From Musa acuminata AAA Group (Eukaryota > Streptophyta > Magnoliopsida > Zingiberales > Musaceae): 64,000 nucleotides of DNA. Below the pieces are notes generated by a model that saw only the letters and a list, made by a program, of their open reading frames with translations, searched no databases and had not been told where the DNA came from. Made by a program: the position numbers and the translations under genes. Position 1 is the stretch's first letter, and every line of letters begins with the position of its first letter. The stretch spans positions 34,143,001 to 34,207,000 of the forward strand of contig NC_088330.1 of assembly GCF_036884655.1 (NCBI RefSeq), in the 5' to 3' direction. Shown here in pieces: positions 39,768-52,839 of the stretch.

Positions 39768-41112
39768 TCCTACTCTCCTTCTTCCTCGTGCATTTGAAGA
39801 GAAACTCTCAAGACCAGAAACAGAAGCAGGAGAAGCTGACGCTCTGATTCATTCTACGCGTCCTCACGGAGACCTTCCCTTTGGTCCTCGTTTAGCTTCT
39901 CCTTCGGCCAGGGAGAGAAAGAGAGAGTAATTACGGCTGAATTGCCGTGAGGACTGAATGCTGGAGGAAGAGGACAAGAGGTCGTTGGAGGAATTAATGA
40001 CAGCAGGAAGTGCAAGCGATCGCATCGGTCGATGTTCTCTTTACCTGTCTCTTCTTCTTCTTCTCTATCTTTCTCTCTTTCTTCCATGGACTGAGTGAGG
40101 TGTTAGAAGCACAGTCCTTTCTCTCTCTAACAGACGTCCGCTTTGCTTCGTGGGAAACCGTCTCGAGGAAACGTAATTGATCGTATCAGTTCTTTAACCC
40201 GACAAGCTATCTAAATACAATCTAAACTCAATCTACCTTAAAATACTCATTATTCTACCCATACTCACAGCCTAATCCAGTTTAAGCAGATCACATAGAC
40301 ACACAGCATCCCACAAAATCGATCCACTTTCTCGCAGAAAAGGTTTATCGGAAGCTGCATCTCTACTTACAAGTCTTAAGATTTCAGATTAAGATGGTAT
40401 ATAATACCTTTATAAGTGGATCACATAACTACTTGATCTCTGTAATAGTTATTGCAGAGCCGCTTAGATATATGCCTCCTAATTAAGATATAGCACTGGT
40501 AAGAGGATTGATATGCATTGCTTTTACCTAAATATCAGGAGGATGTATGCTCCACTGCAGTTTCAGATTGCAGATTAATAATACATCTGTAAATTTTTAG
40601 TTGCACTCTTTTATCCTTGTGAGGAATATCTGAAACCTGCATCTCAAGTAATGAAGAATACCTGATCTGAATCTTGACTGGTTGAAGGACTAAATAGGGC
40701 AACAATAAAGAGGGACAATAATAATATCATCATTACTACTGGAGTGGGCAATATGAATGTCAGTAAATTGATCTCAAGCACTGGTTAAAAAAGGAATTTA
40801 GAAAGCATTTTGACATTTCATGATTCTTTGAGAAAAGAAATTGGTGTCTACTTTGTTCTTTCACAAAATACATTTAAGTGTATCAAAGAAGAGAGAGATG
40901 GAGTTGGTGTTACCATGCATGATGAAGTATTGCTGTAGTTGAACATAGTAACAACTTCTCAGCCTCGGGATCTAAGTATGCTGATGGTTAATGCAAGTTT
41001 ATTTCATTCAGTGTAAAGCATCACGAATTGACCACAGAAATTAGAACAAAGGCATCAAACATGATTCAAGATTTTTGAGTATTAGAGATGATTACAAGTT
41101 TAAGGAAGCTTG
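39768..41112. other. 5' region of the small minus-strand gene and spacer to purU
   Basis: 39768-40150 is relatively GC-rich with CT/GA-rich runs, fitting the 5' UTR and promoter of the leftward gene. A minus-strand frame at 39854-40087 is probably leader sequence. 40150-41112 is AT-rich and includes the 3' UTR of the purU gene, with no coding signal. Confidence 0.4.
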
Positions 41113-44100
41113 TCAGAAGACAACAGTCTTGTTTACTTGATATGGTAGCACTCGAAGTTCACAATACGATTTTATCACTTGTGTGAGACATTGCTTTTCG
41201 AGATTCTCTGATTTCTGCACAAAACTTTTTAAGGTGTCTCTGTGAGAAACTCTCTCTACCTGCACCATCCAACATGTAAATAAAGTCATTCGAGTAAGCA
41301 ATTCAACAGAGGCAGTTGACTTATCTAATGCACATCAGATACAAAAGCCAAGAGTGATATACATCTCCTCCCATGCTATGTACTGTTAATGATTCACATG
41401 GAACATGATTGTCTCCTGATCTTTCAGAGCTATTTTGACTTTCAGTAAAACCAATAACATGTAGGATTTTTGTTCGCTTGCACACTTGAAACAATAACTC
41501 AGACAGCAATGCACAACAAGCTTGGTCATATTGGATTCACTAACTGTTCATTTGACTACCTTTATAACTCTACAGTACATGAAAAAAGTCTTGATATATG
41601 ATCCTTGTATCAATTATTTCTTTCCGGTAATGCTTTAATCTTATTTATCATACTATTGTGTTTAACCCCGACAGATGTTTGACTTAGCTAAGTGATATTT
41701 GACATGAATTTTTTGCTTTGCAAATGATCTAGAAGTCCAGGAATAACTATTAATGCTGTCGAACAAATGAAAGCTACTCCTATGCCTAAATGAATGATTC
41801 AGAGTGACCTTGGACACAGAATTTTCCTCAACTCTAATGAGAGTAAAAGAGTAGTAAAAATGAAGAACTTAAAAGTGCTCAACCTTGTAGCATTATTTTC
41901 GTCTGGATACTGCTGTGGACCTATAATATACAGATGCCCAGTAAGCTGCTATATGTTATAGCACAGAGCTAAAAGAAGATAGAATGTTTCCACTTGAAGG
42001 CAGGATAAGATTCAACTTGTGACACAATTTTTAAGCATGTGAACCCAATATACCGAAGAAAAGAGTCAACATAACTGAGTATCTTCTAGAGAGGAATTAG
42101 GTGCCCAATGGCATGGACCAATTTGGTGTGAAAAGCTAACTTTTCAAATTTCGACTTGATACCACTATTCATGTTACTGCTTCACGCTTTTTTTTTTTTC
42201 TAGTGCTTCAAAATTTAGCTGAAGCAACAATCTCCAACTATACAAAATGACACTGCAGAGTGCCCAGCTAACATAGTAATGGATGAGAATACCAGCTGAT
42301 CCTTAAGCCAACAAGGGAGTGAAAAACATGGAACATGTTACAGTTTCTACTAATTTGACCAATCCTAGGTATGGCCATTATTAGTCTATTTCATTTAATT
42401 TAACCAATATTTACTAGATACTTGGTACGGTTTTGATTATGCTTCGACATTTTCCGTATAAACTTGGGTTGGATTGACAATGAATTGGAATACTAGTCCT
42501 ATCTTTATTTATGCTTATATTTTTCCAGGTGTAAATGTCATAAAACTTATCTTTTTGATATCGATGAATAATTTAACAAAAAAAATATGACAAGAGCTTC
42601 AGGAAAGCATACAATAGAATCAAGTGATGTGTTTGATTAATTTAGCTCAAGAATATCACCATTTGTTCAATAATTGGACCAGCATCCAGTTCTTCAGTTA
42701 CAAAATGACTTGTTGCACCAATCAATTTTACCCCAGCATCAAAAGCCTGGATTTATTTACCAGATCGAAGGTTCTAGGGTAAGAAATCTCAATAGTTCTA
42801 GCAAATGAATAAATAATTCAAACAAATACCTGTTTCGAAGGATTCCCTCCTTTAAATGATGGAAGAAGGCCATGATGAATGTTAATTATATCTTTACCAT
42901 AGCTCTCCAGAAACCTTCTAGATAGTACCTGCATATTTGTATATGATAGTTGGGACTTTAAATGATATTGTAAATTTGTAATTGCTTTAGGCTCTAGTAA
43001 AAGTTAAGGAATAGATGGCAGATGCAGGAGGATAGCTACAATAAAATTAAAAAAATCTATTTGTGGGCATGGAATTGAGTCTAGGTATGCGGAACCATCA
43101 TTCTTTCCAAAAACATTACTGTAATGAGGAGCTCAGAAAGCATGCTAGGGATGAACTCCCGAGGAGTTCCAGAGGTGGGTACAACAAACATGAGAGAATT
43201 TCCTGCTGCAACGCACCCACAGCACCTAGCATTTGCTATTTAAAGAATACAAGCAAATGGTTAGATTTAAAAACTTAAGAAGGATGTCAATCCTCCTTCC
43301 GTGTAACTTAATGTTAGAGGAATTCATTTAATCTGGAAGTACCAAAATTGGCTGAGATCCCATGAAGTTCAAAAATCCTGACTTCCTCTAACTTCAGATG
43401 ATAGGAACTCATCACAAGCTGAAAGTTCTTCAAACTTGAATATCGGACTCCCCTGTCATATCGGATTTTATCTAAGAATGGATTTTGCCCATGAGCAGAG
43501 ATATCATGAACATTCAAGTTCAGGTGTCCAAATAAACTACTTGTAATTTACTTTAAAGTTTAAACAATAAATCCTAACATGTGAACCAGCAACTCTTTAT
43601 TGTTATGAATGTCTTATCTTAGTGACTCAACATAGCACTCATCAGAATATGATGAGCAACATCTTTTCAATCTTAAGTGTTTTATCTCTCTTCCTCCCTT
43701 TTAAAAGATGCTGCTAGTTGCAGTTCTCTTTTCTGCTCATCTAGAGAGATATTCTTCATAAGAGAGTTAACAGCATCAAAATCATTTGGTAGTTCAATAT
43801 TTCTATGTTCAAGACCCATGTGCTTCTTTCCCCTTAATTTTAATGAAGAAACTAGAGTCAAGTACTTATGAGCTTGAACAAACATTACCCACTGTTCTAG
43901 GAGGTTGCATAATGCAATTGGTGATATACCTCCAAAGCAAATGTGAAATCATGTTCCAGCACACTTACAAAATAAGAATAGGTATATCCCAGAGATCAAC
44001 AGATGAGATCAAGAATAAAAATGTGGAGGGCAAACCTGCATGTATCTTGCAAGTACAAGAAAATCAGTATCTTCAACCAATTCCAGGATCTCTGCTTCTC

Positions 44101-46225
44101 TTGTATTTCCAGCACTTGTTGGCAAGTGATGATATGGAATCCCATGTCGTTCAAGAAAGAGAGCAACATGTGTATTAGGAGCTCTTTGATGATTGCTGTG
44201 TTGATGTGTTTAAATCTTTCAATTTATATGTTGAAGAGAGGTTCTGTGAATAAATAAGTCGTACAAGTTATCACCTTATAACACAACTGATGTCCACGGG
44301 AAGTCTACCCTCCTGCCATCTATATAACAAGTCCACCAAACAATGTTCCTACAAGAGCAAATCCTTGTGTCGACAAAATGGACACATGAAAATTAATAAT
44401 CATTGATTCAGTATAATCTATAAATTATAAGCCAAAATATAAATAAACAATACTATAAGTGATTGAATCTAGAATGTAAGGTGTTTGCTTATGATGTGTC
44501 ATAACTAAACCAACACAAACATTTGATGCTAAGTGATTAATAAGCAAAGAGTCACTAGCATGACGGATCAGACCTGCTTTGAAGCAAGAACTGCAATCTT
44601 AAATTTAGGGTCTAGATCAGGGACGCGTACAACAGATTTTTCTGCACTGAATAACTTTGATATTTTGTTGAAGTCATTGTCCACGACATCCCGAGGCCAA
44701 CGAGCAGGATCGAATACAAACTCACTGCCCAGTGTTACTGTGTTAGCATTATGTAAGAATAATTTCATTTGGCTGTAACATGCATGTAACTTGAGACATT
44801 GTAAAATCAATTATTTAACTGTGGGTTCAAAATGTTTTGTTCTTTAAAAATTTGACTTGGCAGTGGACTGAAGATGACTAGGGAAAAAAAACAGCTTCAA
44901 ATTAGTCAAATCTAGGAGTGCTTAACTTTGTGTTTAGGTAACAGTAACATGACAGCAGAAAGAGCAAACAAGGTTACAGATATAAGAATTTGGGTAAGAG
45001 GAATAGCATTAGCAGAAACAACAAACGAGATTTCAGATATAGGAAGTGGTATTTGACAAAATCAGATAAGATATAATTTTATATACCAAATTGTACAAGC
45101 ATGTTTTGGTTATCAATGGTAGGAATACTAATTGCAAAATTTGCAGAAGGTGTCACAAAATTCAGTTGGCCTCACAAGTAGAAAGGCATCACACTTCAGA
45201 GTAAAATAAATGCAGAAGGTTCATCATTCTTTGCAGAATAAGTTGCAAAGTCACAAGAAAGAGAAGCAGCTGTAAGTTACACAAAGTTGACTTAGTTATA
45301 TTGGCCATCTAAAGATCTCATAATCATAACAATTAAGGAAGACATAGTCACAGGCTCTCCTTCACAAATACCAAACAAATTGAAAATAAGTCTCTCTATT
45401 TCTAAAACTGAATAATTTAAGTGGTATAGTATCTGTCCTTCCCCTAGTACAAAATCATATCAAAAGAACAACTGAAGTTTTTGTTATAGATGTTGATATG
45501 ATGTATTTCCTACTAGAAATGGACCAGATCAGCCCAAAAATTTACTGGACTTATTCTGGCATGAAGGCATGCTTGAAAGAATTTGGTGATTTAAGTTGAA
45601 CATCTTTGGTTGCTAAGAAGTGTAACCAACGTAACAATGATCTTCACATTTGACGCCAGGCCAAATCAAAGGAGAAACTTGATCAACTCGACAACAGACC
45701 TATACTCATTCATAAACAAGCCTATCTTGAACCACTCATCATTATCACAAGTGGAAGAGACTCGAGGAAAATGGCCAAGTTTTGGGCATAGCCGACCAAG
45801 CCAGAGAGGGTCATTCATCTCAAAACTAATAAGGCTAGGCCAAAGTTTGGATTCAGCTTAGGCAACTTGGCACTTCAGCACAATTTACCAATTTGGTACA
45901 AAAGACCAAAGACAGAATCCCCACCTCCTCGAGTAAAAGACCTGCTTCTTCTCGGGGACAAAGACATCCACGCTGTGTATGTTTCCGCCCCTCGACGCAA
46001 TGCACTCCGAGAGTTTGGCGACGATCCCCACCGCGTCCTGCTCACCAACAGCTCCAATCTCAGCCCGGGGATCGATCAAAGAAGTCCGCCACAACTAACA
46101 AACAATGGACTCGGATGAACCCCACTCACCGGGCAGTGGAAGACGTGGATGCCGAGAACGGAGCCGGCGTTGCCGCCGGGGATCATGGAGACCGCTCTCT
46201 TCGCAATCCGATGCAAGACCACCAT
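41113..46225 (-). CDS. PURU: Formyltetrahydrofolate deformylase, organellar (308 aa)
   Basis: Eight exons read leftward: 46130-46225, 45925-46037, 44574-44724, 44275-44348, 44036-44195, 42830-42928, 42660-42746 and 41113-41259. All are GT-AG and in frame, giving 308 codons and a stop. The enzyme hydrolyses 10-formyl-THF to formate and THF; in plants it acts in mitochondria to keep THF available for photorespiratory glycine decarboxylase. Residues 1-24 ([13 protein letters not shown]) suit a short targeting peptide. An ACT-type domain follows ([37 protein letters not shown]), then the formyltransferase-fold domain with [13 protein letters not shown] and TEELDAGPI. The catalytic Asn-His-Asp set falls at about N214, H216 and D252, with the same H-to-D spacing as GAR transformylase. 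It ends [14 protein letters not shown]. Start ATG 46225 lies head-to-head with the micropeptide gene. Confidence 0.95.
43682..43819 (-). other. Coding-like segment inside a purU intron
   Basis: Within the 1.1-kb intron between exons 5 and 6, the minus strand carries a frame that reads convincingly as protein ([35 protein letters not shown]) and ends in a charged KREEER and stop. Typical purU proteins have nothing at this position, and the flanking exons join in frame without it. It may be a captured gene fragment or retrocopy scrap. I do not recognise the source. Confidence 0.3.
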
Positions 46226-46788
46226 GCCCACTTATTTTTACCTGTGATAGTTCCCGTGGACACTATATGAGGAGATGTCCATTCCCTCCAAAGTTCTGTT
46301 TCAGGCCCCCCAAGCACGCTTACCCGTATGTTTACCCTGAGGGGAACCGAAGGCTCCATCATGTAGACCCCACCTTATCTAAAGAAATGACAGTAGGGTA
46401 CGTGACACGGGTGCATAAACGACGGTGGGAGAAGACACGGCACGCATTCCATCGCTCTTCCATTTGAGGTCAGGGTTTGGTCGAGCACTGAACCGGACGA
46501 TTGGACCGGTCGAATAGGTACATTTTGCCGCCGGACCGGCGGGTGTGCGTTAAGCCTCTTTATTGCTTTCTTCCTCCATTCGATCGCTTCCCGATCTCGT
46601 CGCCATTTTCCTCGGAGTGAAACGATCGATCCGATAAGGTACTCCATCGGAGCGAATCCTTGTCTCTAGGGTTTCGTTCAGGGTTTTCTGCGGCTGCGTC
46701 GTGATGGATCTGATCTAATGAGGTAGGGATTCTTTTGTATCGTTTTAGTTGGTGTAGGTGACGAGGAGGAGATTGAGACTGGAGATTG
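46226..46788. promoter_or_regulatory. Bidirectional promoter region between purU and the micropeptide gene
   Basis: 563 bases separate the two divergent ATGs. The interval is GC-rich relative to its surroundings, has no TATA box that I can see, and contains TCTCTAGGGTTTCG at about 46665, a common plant 5' UTR phrase on the rightward side. A shared TATA-less promoter for two housekeeping genes is likely. Confidence 0.55.
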
Positions 46789-47082
46789 ATGGAGGTGGAG
46801 CCGCCGGGGCCGCTGCGGTATCTGATTGGGGCGGCGATCATGATGGTCGGCGTGGTACTTCCGCTCGGGTACATGATGTTCCGCATCAAGCGCGTCCCCT
46901 CGTCCGCTTCGACCTACTCCAAACAGACGTAGGTGTGCTTTTGATTTCATTTCGTGACCTCGGCTCTCTCAGTTCTTGATCTCTTGATTGATTTCGCGTA
47001 GAAAGCGCATCTTTTTCTTTTGCTTCCTAAAATAGCAGCTGATATTCTCATCATTGAATGCAGGTCTAAAGGGCTGATCTAG
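46789..47082 (+). CDS. 52-residue single-pass membrane micropeptide
   Basis: Exon 1 is 46789-46928 and exon 2 is 47064-47082. The donor is AC/GTAGGT and the acceptor ATGCAG. The joined frame codes 52 residues and TAG. It has an acidic-proline N-terminus (MEVEPPGP), one transmembrane helix at about residues 11-31 (YLIGAAIMMVGVVLPLGYMM), a basic FRIKRVP stop-transfer and a Ser-rich tail ending YSKQTSKGLI. I recall a short conserved plant protein with the same helix and a SKQT-K-LI end; that memory supports the 19-base last exon. Without splicing the frame would stop at a TAG three bases past the donor GT, losing the last five residues. Function unknown; it probably sits in an internal membrane. 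Confidence 0.75.
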
Positions 47083-49745
47083 GGATCGTTCACAGCTCCT
47101 CTGCTGCCATCTCTTTACGGTGGTGGAGAAATTACTGGAGGGTACACCGTTAATGATTTTTGATATATCTTTTTTCTTGGGCCGTGTATTTAAAAGCTTT
47201 AGTTTAGCTTGTATTTGATTTTGGTTATAGGAATTGCTTCTGTGGAATGTCTGCTCATCATGTGCCTGGTTCCATTGGCTACAATTGTCATTATTAAAAT
47301 GTTTGCTTGTTACTTGCTTTGGTTCGAGCAATAATTAATACTTAGGCTGTTATTGATTGGCTTTATTAGATCTATGAATAATTATTATTACATAGACTAG
47401 CAACCGGTTCATTAAAAGTTGTTGGCAGAAACCATCTTGTGAGTTGCAAAATAAATTTGCGAAACAAGAGGGTGATGTAACAAAAGTCAAGTTTGATTCA
47501 TTTTGTAGGTGGTTGGTCACATTAATGTGTACACTCTGATTGTCTCTCTTTTATATGTCCTGTGAAAGTGATGAACAAATTTTAAGGATCTGAAACTAAA
47601 TTGTGAAGGCTTTCTCTTTCTATTATATGATAGAGATGTTTTCCCTTTCTACAGGATTTTCCCTTTTCTTGATCTTATATTTATCTCCCTCAATGAATTT
47701 TTCCTTTTTCCTTCCACACATCAATTAACTGACTTTCAGTCAAATACTATGAATTCATACTTATAATACTTTTTTCTAATGGGTCTCACCTGAAAGTTGA
47801 ATTTTGTTTTGAGTGATTCCTAACGTTTTCTCTCTTTTTTTCATCGTTTCATTTGTGTGTCTATCACTTTTTTTGGTGTGTCCTTATCTGTCATATAAAG
47901 GCCATCTTCTAATAGGTGCCATCATACATTCACTAGCACCCTTGACATCCATATATAATTTTAAGATTCTCTCATAGCTGTAGACAAGAAATAGGTAAAA
48001 GAGGATGAGTGAAGAAAAGTTAGAGAGCTTCCACTACTGTGACAATTATTTCTTTTGTGTAATTATCCCATTATGTGTTGGTAAATGTTGCACAAAAGGT
48101 ATATTCACCTTAAAATCTTCGTAGTTGACAATAATGGCTGATGACAATATATAAGAAATTGCTCGTGTATGATGATTGTACTAAAAATCTGGTGTCACAA
48201 CCTCGGTTTTCAATTTGCAAATGAGAACTTGAAAGAAACAATGTAGAATCTAGATCATTATGAATCCAAATTCACCATTTTTTTTAACTGATAGTGAAAT
48301 CTGCAACACTGAAGTTAAGCAAAGGCTGCTGTGAAAAAATAGGTACAACTTCGTAATTTAGTGGTTGAATGAAATTAGCAAATAGGAGAACTCTAGAATA
48401 TAACCAACTTTTGGTAAAGTGGCATGATATGATTAAGTTATTTATTTGCTGTTCTAACAAAGTTCCACTTTTGTATTGATGTGATTCTAGTTATTAACTC
48501 CTGCAAATATACTTACAGTTCTGTTAACTAAATCTGTTTTCCTTTCAATATCTTGAGCTTCTGAATGTGAAGTTTCTAATCATCTGAGGACAAATTATAA
48601 TAATATAACAAAGAATAGGGGAAAAAAATAATTTCAAGAAAATGTTGTTAGCCTTTTTAAGGCTTGAACATCTTCTTTATGTGCTTCCATGGCTGGAACT
48701 TCTTGTATCTTGGTCCAGTATTTTCAACAAGGATTTTGTAGGCAAAGAAGTATTACAATTAATCAGCTAAGAGCAAACAGCATCTTGTACTCTCATCTAC
48801 AATAATATTAGCAAGTGAGGTCTGTTTTAGCAGGTACATCCTTATTGATAATTGAGAGCTCATAACAAATTAAAAGGCACTTTATTTGAGTTTGATTGGC
48901 TTATATCAATTTCAAGCATGTTCTAACTATAATAATAGGACAAAATGGGATTGGCCCTGGACGATACCGATATGAATCAGGTTTATCACATCGGAGTTGA
49001 CCATTACTGTGAACTATATAAATCATTACTTCATTTACAAGTGAAACCTTCAGGATTGTATGTTGTCCTTCCTTTGATTTTGAGTTTCACTTGTTTTCCC
49101 TATTAGCTTGGGGAGTTGTTAGGATAAATGTCTCCCAACTAGCAGATTTCTGATTAGAAGAAGATTCCCAACAGCCACATACTAGTATTAATGAGAGATA
49201 ACAAAGGAAATTATGAGTATTAATGGCTCGCAATCTTCCTATACTTATAATGTTACTAGTGCTTGAAGGTCCTAATCTACCTAGGATCCTATAGCGAGTC
49301 TAGAATAATCTATACTTATAATGTCACTGGTGTTATAACCCAAAATTTTCATATGGTAAGTGCAGAATTAATTGTAGAAAGCCCATTAAGCTGTTGTTCT
49401 GCTGTTGTCTTTCTGTTGTACCAGCCTATTCGTCCACTTTATTGAGCTTTATATGTTTTGGCTGCCCTGTTTGGGCTGCATGCCACTGGAATCAGATTGG
49501 CAGAACTCCAGACCATCTTTGTAGCACCCAGATAGGGCTCCTGAACTGGCAAGCCTTGTCAAGATCAGGGGCTGGCTGGCTCTTATCAGAGTCCTATTCC
49601 CTCTAGCATTTGTTGTCCTGCTGCTCTATTACATCTTGGCCTGCTAGTTGAGATAGCATGTTTTACTGCCTTAGTTGAATCCTAATCAAGCTAGTAATCC
49701 AATTCACTATCCAACTAATGTAATAGTAGACTGTAGCATCTGAAA

Positions 49746-49820
49746 TAGAAATCTTCCTGGAAATAGAAATCTTCCTCCTAATTTGCTGGAAATAGAAATC
49801 TTCCTCCTAATTGCTGCAGG
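49746..49820. repeat. Short tandem repeat, three copies
   Basis: The unit GGAAATAGAAATCTTCCTCC plus TAATTTGCT is repeated. The first copy is shorter and the last leads into GCAGGAG. Confidence 0.8.
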
Positions 49821-51530
49821 AGTCTCCAGTGCCTTTACAATTCTTTGCCAAAGTTGCCTCTTCAGTCAAAATTATCTCCAAGTTATGATAGGTATGATTC
49901 AACAATGATATGGCTGCCATGGTATCTCTGAAGTCATTATTTAGGGCTGGCCCTGCTGGAATAAAAAAAAGAAAAACCAGAAGGAAAAGAGTAGCATCTG
50001 ACATGATTGACCATCTGCTTTTACTTGAATATGAGTGGATGTTATCTCATTAAGATACTTCGGATAAAACATTTTCTTGATACAAAAGATATATATAATT
50101 AGAACTTAGAAGATGCAACTTGGACAAGGTTTGTTATCTCATGGCATGTTGATGGGCATTTTATGTGCTGTTGCATTGGATACTTTGCTGCTTCGCTGAC
50201 ATGTAAAAGCGAGACCAGAAAATGAATCTTGATTACTGTTGTTTTATTTCTGTAATCTTCATCTGCAGTCTGTCCTTTTGTGATGAATGATGTACTTGGC
50301 CGCATCAAAGCTGTCATTCTAAATGATGTTCCAGAAGAATGGAAAATGGGATTCCCATCAGGCACAAATAAGGTTCAAATCTTAAATCGATTTGAATCTT
50401 GGTCTAATATTGGTTTTGGTAATCGGTCAGATTGGTATAATACCAGTGTTGACCCACACCATCCAGATCCAAACCAAAACAAATCAAGTTGGACCTAAGG
50501 TAAGTGCCATAGAGGCCCTTTTCTCATGTTAGTTAGTACAGAAGGAAATAAAAGCATGTATAATCCATGATTTGAGCATGTGGGAGAGTACAAATTCAGA
50601 CCTTACTGAATCTCCATGCTGATTATTTGAGATCTAACAGGAAGAAAGCTTGGAGTCTTTCAGAGTAATATTTGCTTCAAGGTATAAGTAATTAATCATG
50701 TGATCATCTTGATATAAGGAATTTGATGTTAGGAGATAACCTGGTATTTTGATGTTGCTACTGTTTGGTTGATTAGGATCAGATGGTACATGAATATGAA
50801 GGTTCTGGTAGTTGAAGGAACTTTATATTAGTTTTACCAAAACCAAGCAATATGTGCTCTACAATTAATAGATGTTGGAGCAATAATTTCATTATACGTT
50901 CTATTTCTTAACTAAGTATACATTTGAAGGCTTTAGTCAAATGTGCTTTTGAACTGAGAGCAAAATATCATTGATTTGTGATGTCTGCAAAACTGTTTCA
51001 GTTTCGTAGTCTTTAACCATTCTCATGGTACTGATGGTTGATTTTTGATGACACAGCCAAACTTTTTTGGTATTCAAAACTGGCTATGTTGATGCCAATG
51101 CCTTTGTTTTTCTTACATAAAATTCTATAAATGATATTGCTTTAGTTAACAGTTTGGAGATTGTCCCTCCAAACTAAAGCAGTTCAAGGTTATGCTGAAA
51201 TGCTCCCCACCATTTAGCCTATTATGGCAAAATGCTCTAATGGCCATCATCTTGTTTATCCATTGAACTAGAAGCATGACTTTGATCTATTCTTTATAAT
51301 TACTGATGCAAAATGCCTAGCATTTGTTATTTAAATTCACTAAGATCAAGTATGGAAATTTGTATGCAGAATGAATGACTTTTTGGTTAGAATTGAATTT
51401 CTGAGAATCTGAAGAGTGAACTTCGTTTGCAGAATGATTGAAATTTGTACACAGAATGAATGACTTTCCAGTATCTCTCTGTCACTACTAAAAAAGATGA
51501 GGAACACTATACTTCTGAAGACAAAGCAGC

Positions 51531-51965
51531 ATGACGACTATGACCAAGAAGGGATATTGTGATTCAACAAGTCTATGCAAACTACTAATCCTGCTTGTTT
51601 CTAAATTGCAAACCCTTAGACATTCTTTCATCATGAATTGCAGCGAACTTCATGATAATTATTTTACATATGCAGTTTTGACCGATGAGTTAGATTGTTT
51701 CTGGTACAGCTTTTCATTATATATCATGATAATTCACGAAAATGGTTGCTCGAAAGCTTGTAGGATAAATACAGCGAAATCAATCGGATTGTCGAGCAAT
51801 AGCAGTTACAGGTTGATAAATTTTCTCATCTTTGATTTCACCACTGCTAGTAACATTTGGCGTCTTCTACATATAGCAGTTGTTACATCTGAAGAGATGG
51901 AAGTAACAATATGTTGCTGTGTAGTTTGCTGTATGATTATCTATTCTCTTAAAAATTGTGTTTAG
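51531..51965 (+). CDS. Hypothetical ORF, 144 codons (weak)
   Basis: An ATG-led uninterrupted frame in AT-rich DNA. The product is rich in Cys, Ile and Leu, with hydrophobic patches and no recognised motif. Codon use resembles the surrounding non-coding DNA rather than the confirmed exons nearby. Its length is notable by chance standards, but I would not call it a gene without expression data. Confidence 0.15.
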   Translation: MTTMTKKGYCDSTSLCKLLILLVSKLQTLRHSFIMNCSELHDNYFTYAVLTDELDCFWYSFSLYIMIIHENGCSKACRINTAKSIGLSSNSSYRLINFLIFDFTTASNIWRLLHIAVVTSEEMEVTICCCVVCCMIIYSLKNCV

Positions 51966-52839
51966 GTGTTGGCAAACTGATAGGTCATTTATTCTCATGA
52001 TAAGTTGTGTGGTGAGAGCTACATCATCATGCTGTTGCTGAGCTAATGCTGTCACTGAGAAATGAAGAAGTAGATCATAGATTGTAATTGGTACGTCATT
52101 GTTGTTGAGATGCAACATGGTCTTGCGGCAAGTGGTAGCCAAGCAAGTGAGTAGATTTGGATTAGTTGAAAGGGGGGAAAAGAGATCCCGAAAGAAATAA
52201 GTTTCAAATCTGAGGCCAGCCAGAGTTGACTTGCGGACGACTCAATCGAGTTCCATATTTGATGATAAAATGTATATGTAGTCTTTTATGTTTTATTTGC
52301 ACCCTTTGGTTAGAAGTTGTCTTTCTTTAATGTGACTATATATATGAGAACGCCATAACGAAATGAAGGAATAGAAGAACAGAACATTCTACTTCACATT
52401 TTTAACTGTGATGTCGGCTCTCTTAATTGGGTCAATAACTCAACCTGGCAGGCATTGAGTTGACTTGACATCCCGACGGGTTAATTGGGTCAAGTTTGAA
52501 AACGGATGAATCTTTGAACTGTGTTCCTCGTGTTCTATATTTGATCGTCGATCTGCCGACACAAAAACGTTGAATGGCAACTGCTCCTTTGAGGAATATG
52601 CAAAGCAAAATCCAAGTCAAGTGGAAGACTATATGAGTCTACTAATACTGATACGGGGCATGACACAGGCAAAGTGGTGACATTTCACATTTGCTTGGTC
52701 GATACATCAATAGGGCCTCGGTTGGACGAGGTTGGCATCGTGATGTCAAAAGCGACGTTGACTCTACGCTGATACGGCAGCTTATTTAACTGAGACGACA
52801 GCTGGCAGTCCTCGATAGTAAGATCTCTTTAGTATTTCG

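Larger units (their letters stand above)
47083..52839. other. Long region without a confident gene
   Basis: AT-rich with scattered traces. 49117-49830 has LTR-like text with a triplicated unit at 49746-49820. 50280-50380 is coding-like (MNDVLGRIKAVILNDVPEEW after an acceptor-like TCATCTGCAG), then becomes repeat-like (GGTTCAAATCTTAAATCG). 51531-51965 is a 144-codon ATG frame with AT-rich codons and no recognised homology. The first part (to about 47300) may be 3' UTR of the micropeptide gene. Confidence 0.4.

Noticed and set aside
46930..46932. TAG as the stop of a 47-residue micropeptide
   Set aside because: It lies just inside the predicted intron; the spliced form gives a tail that fits relatives as I recall them. 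It stays possible for unspliced RNA.
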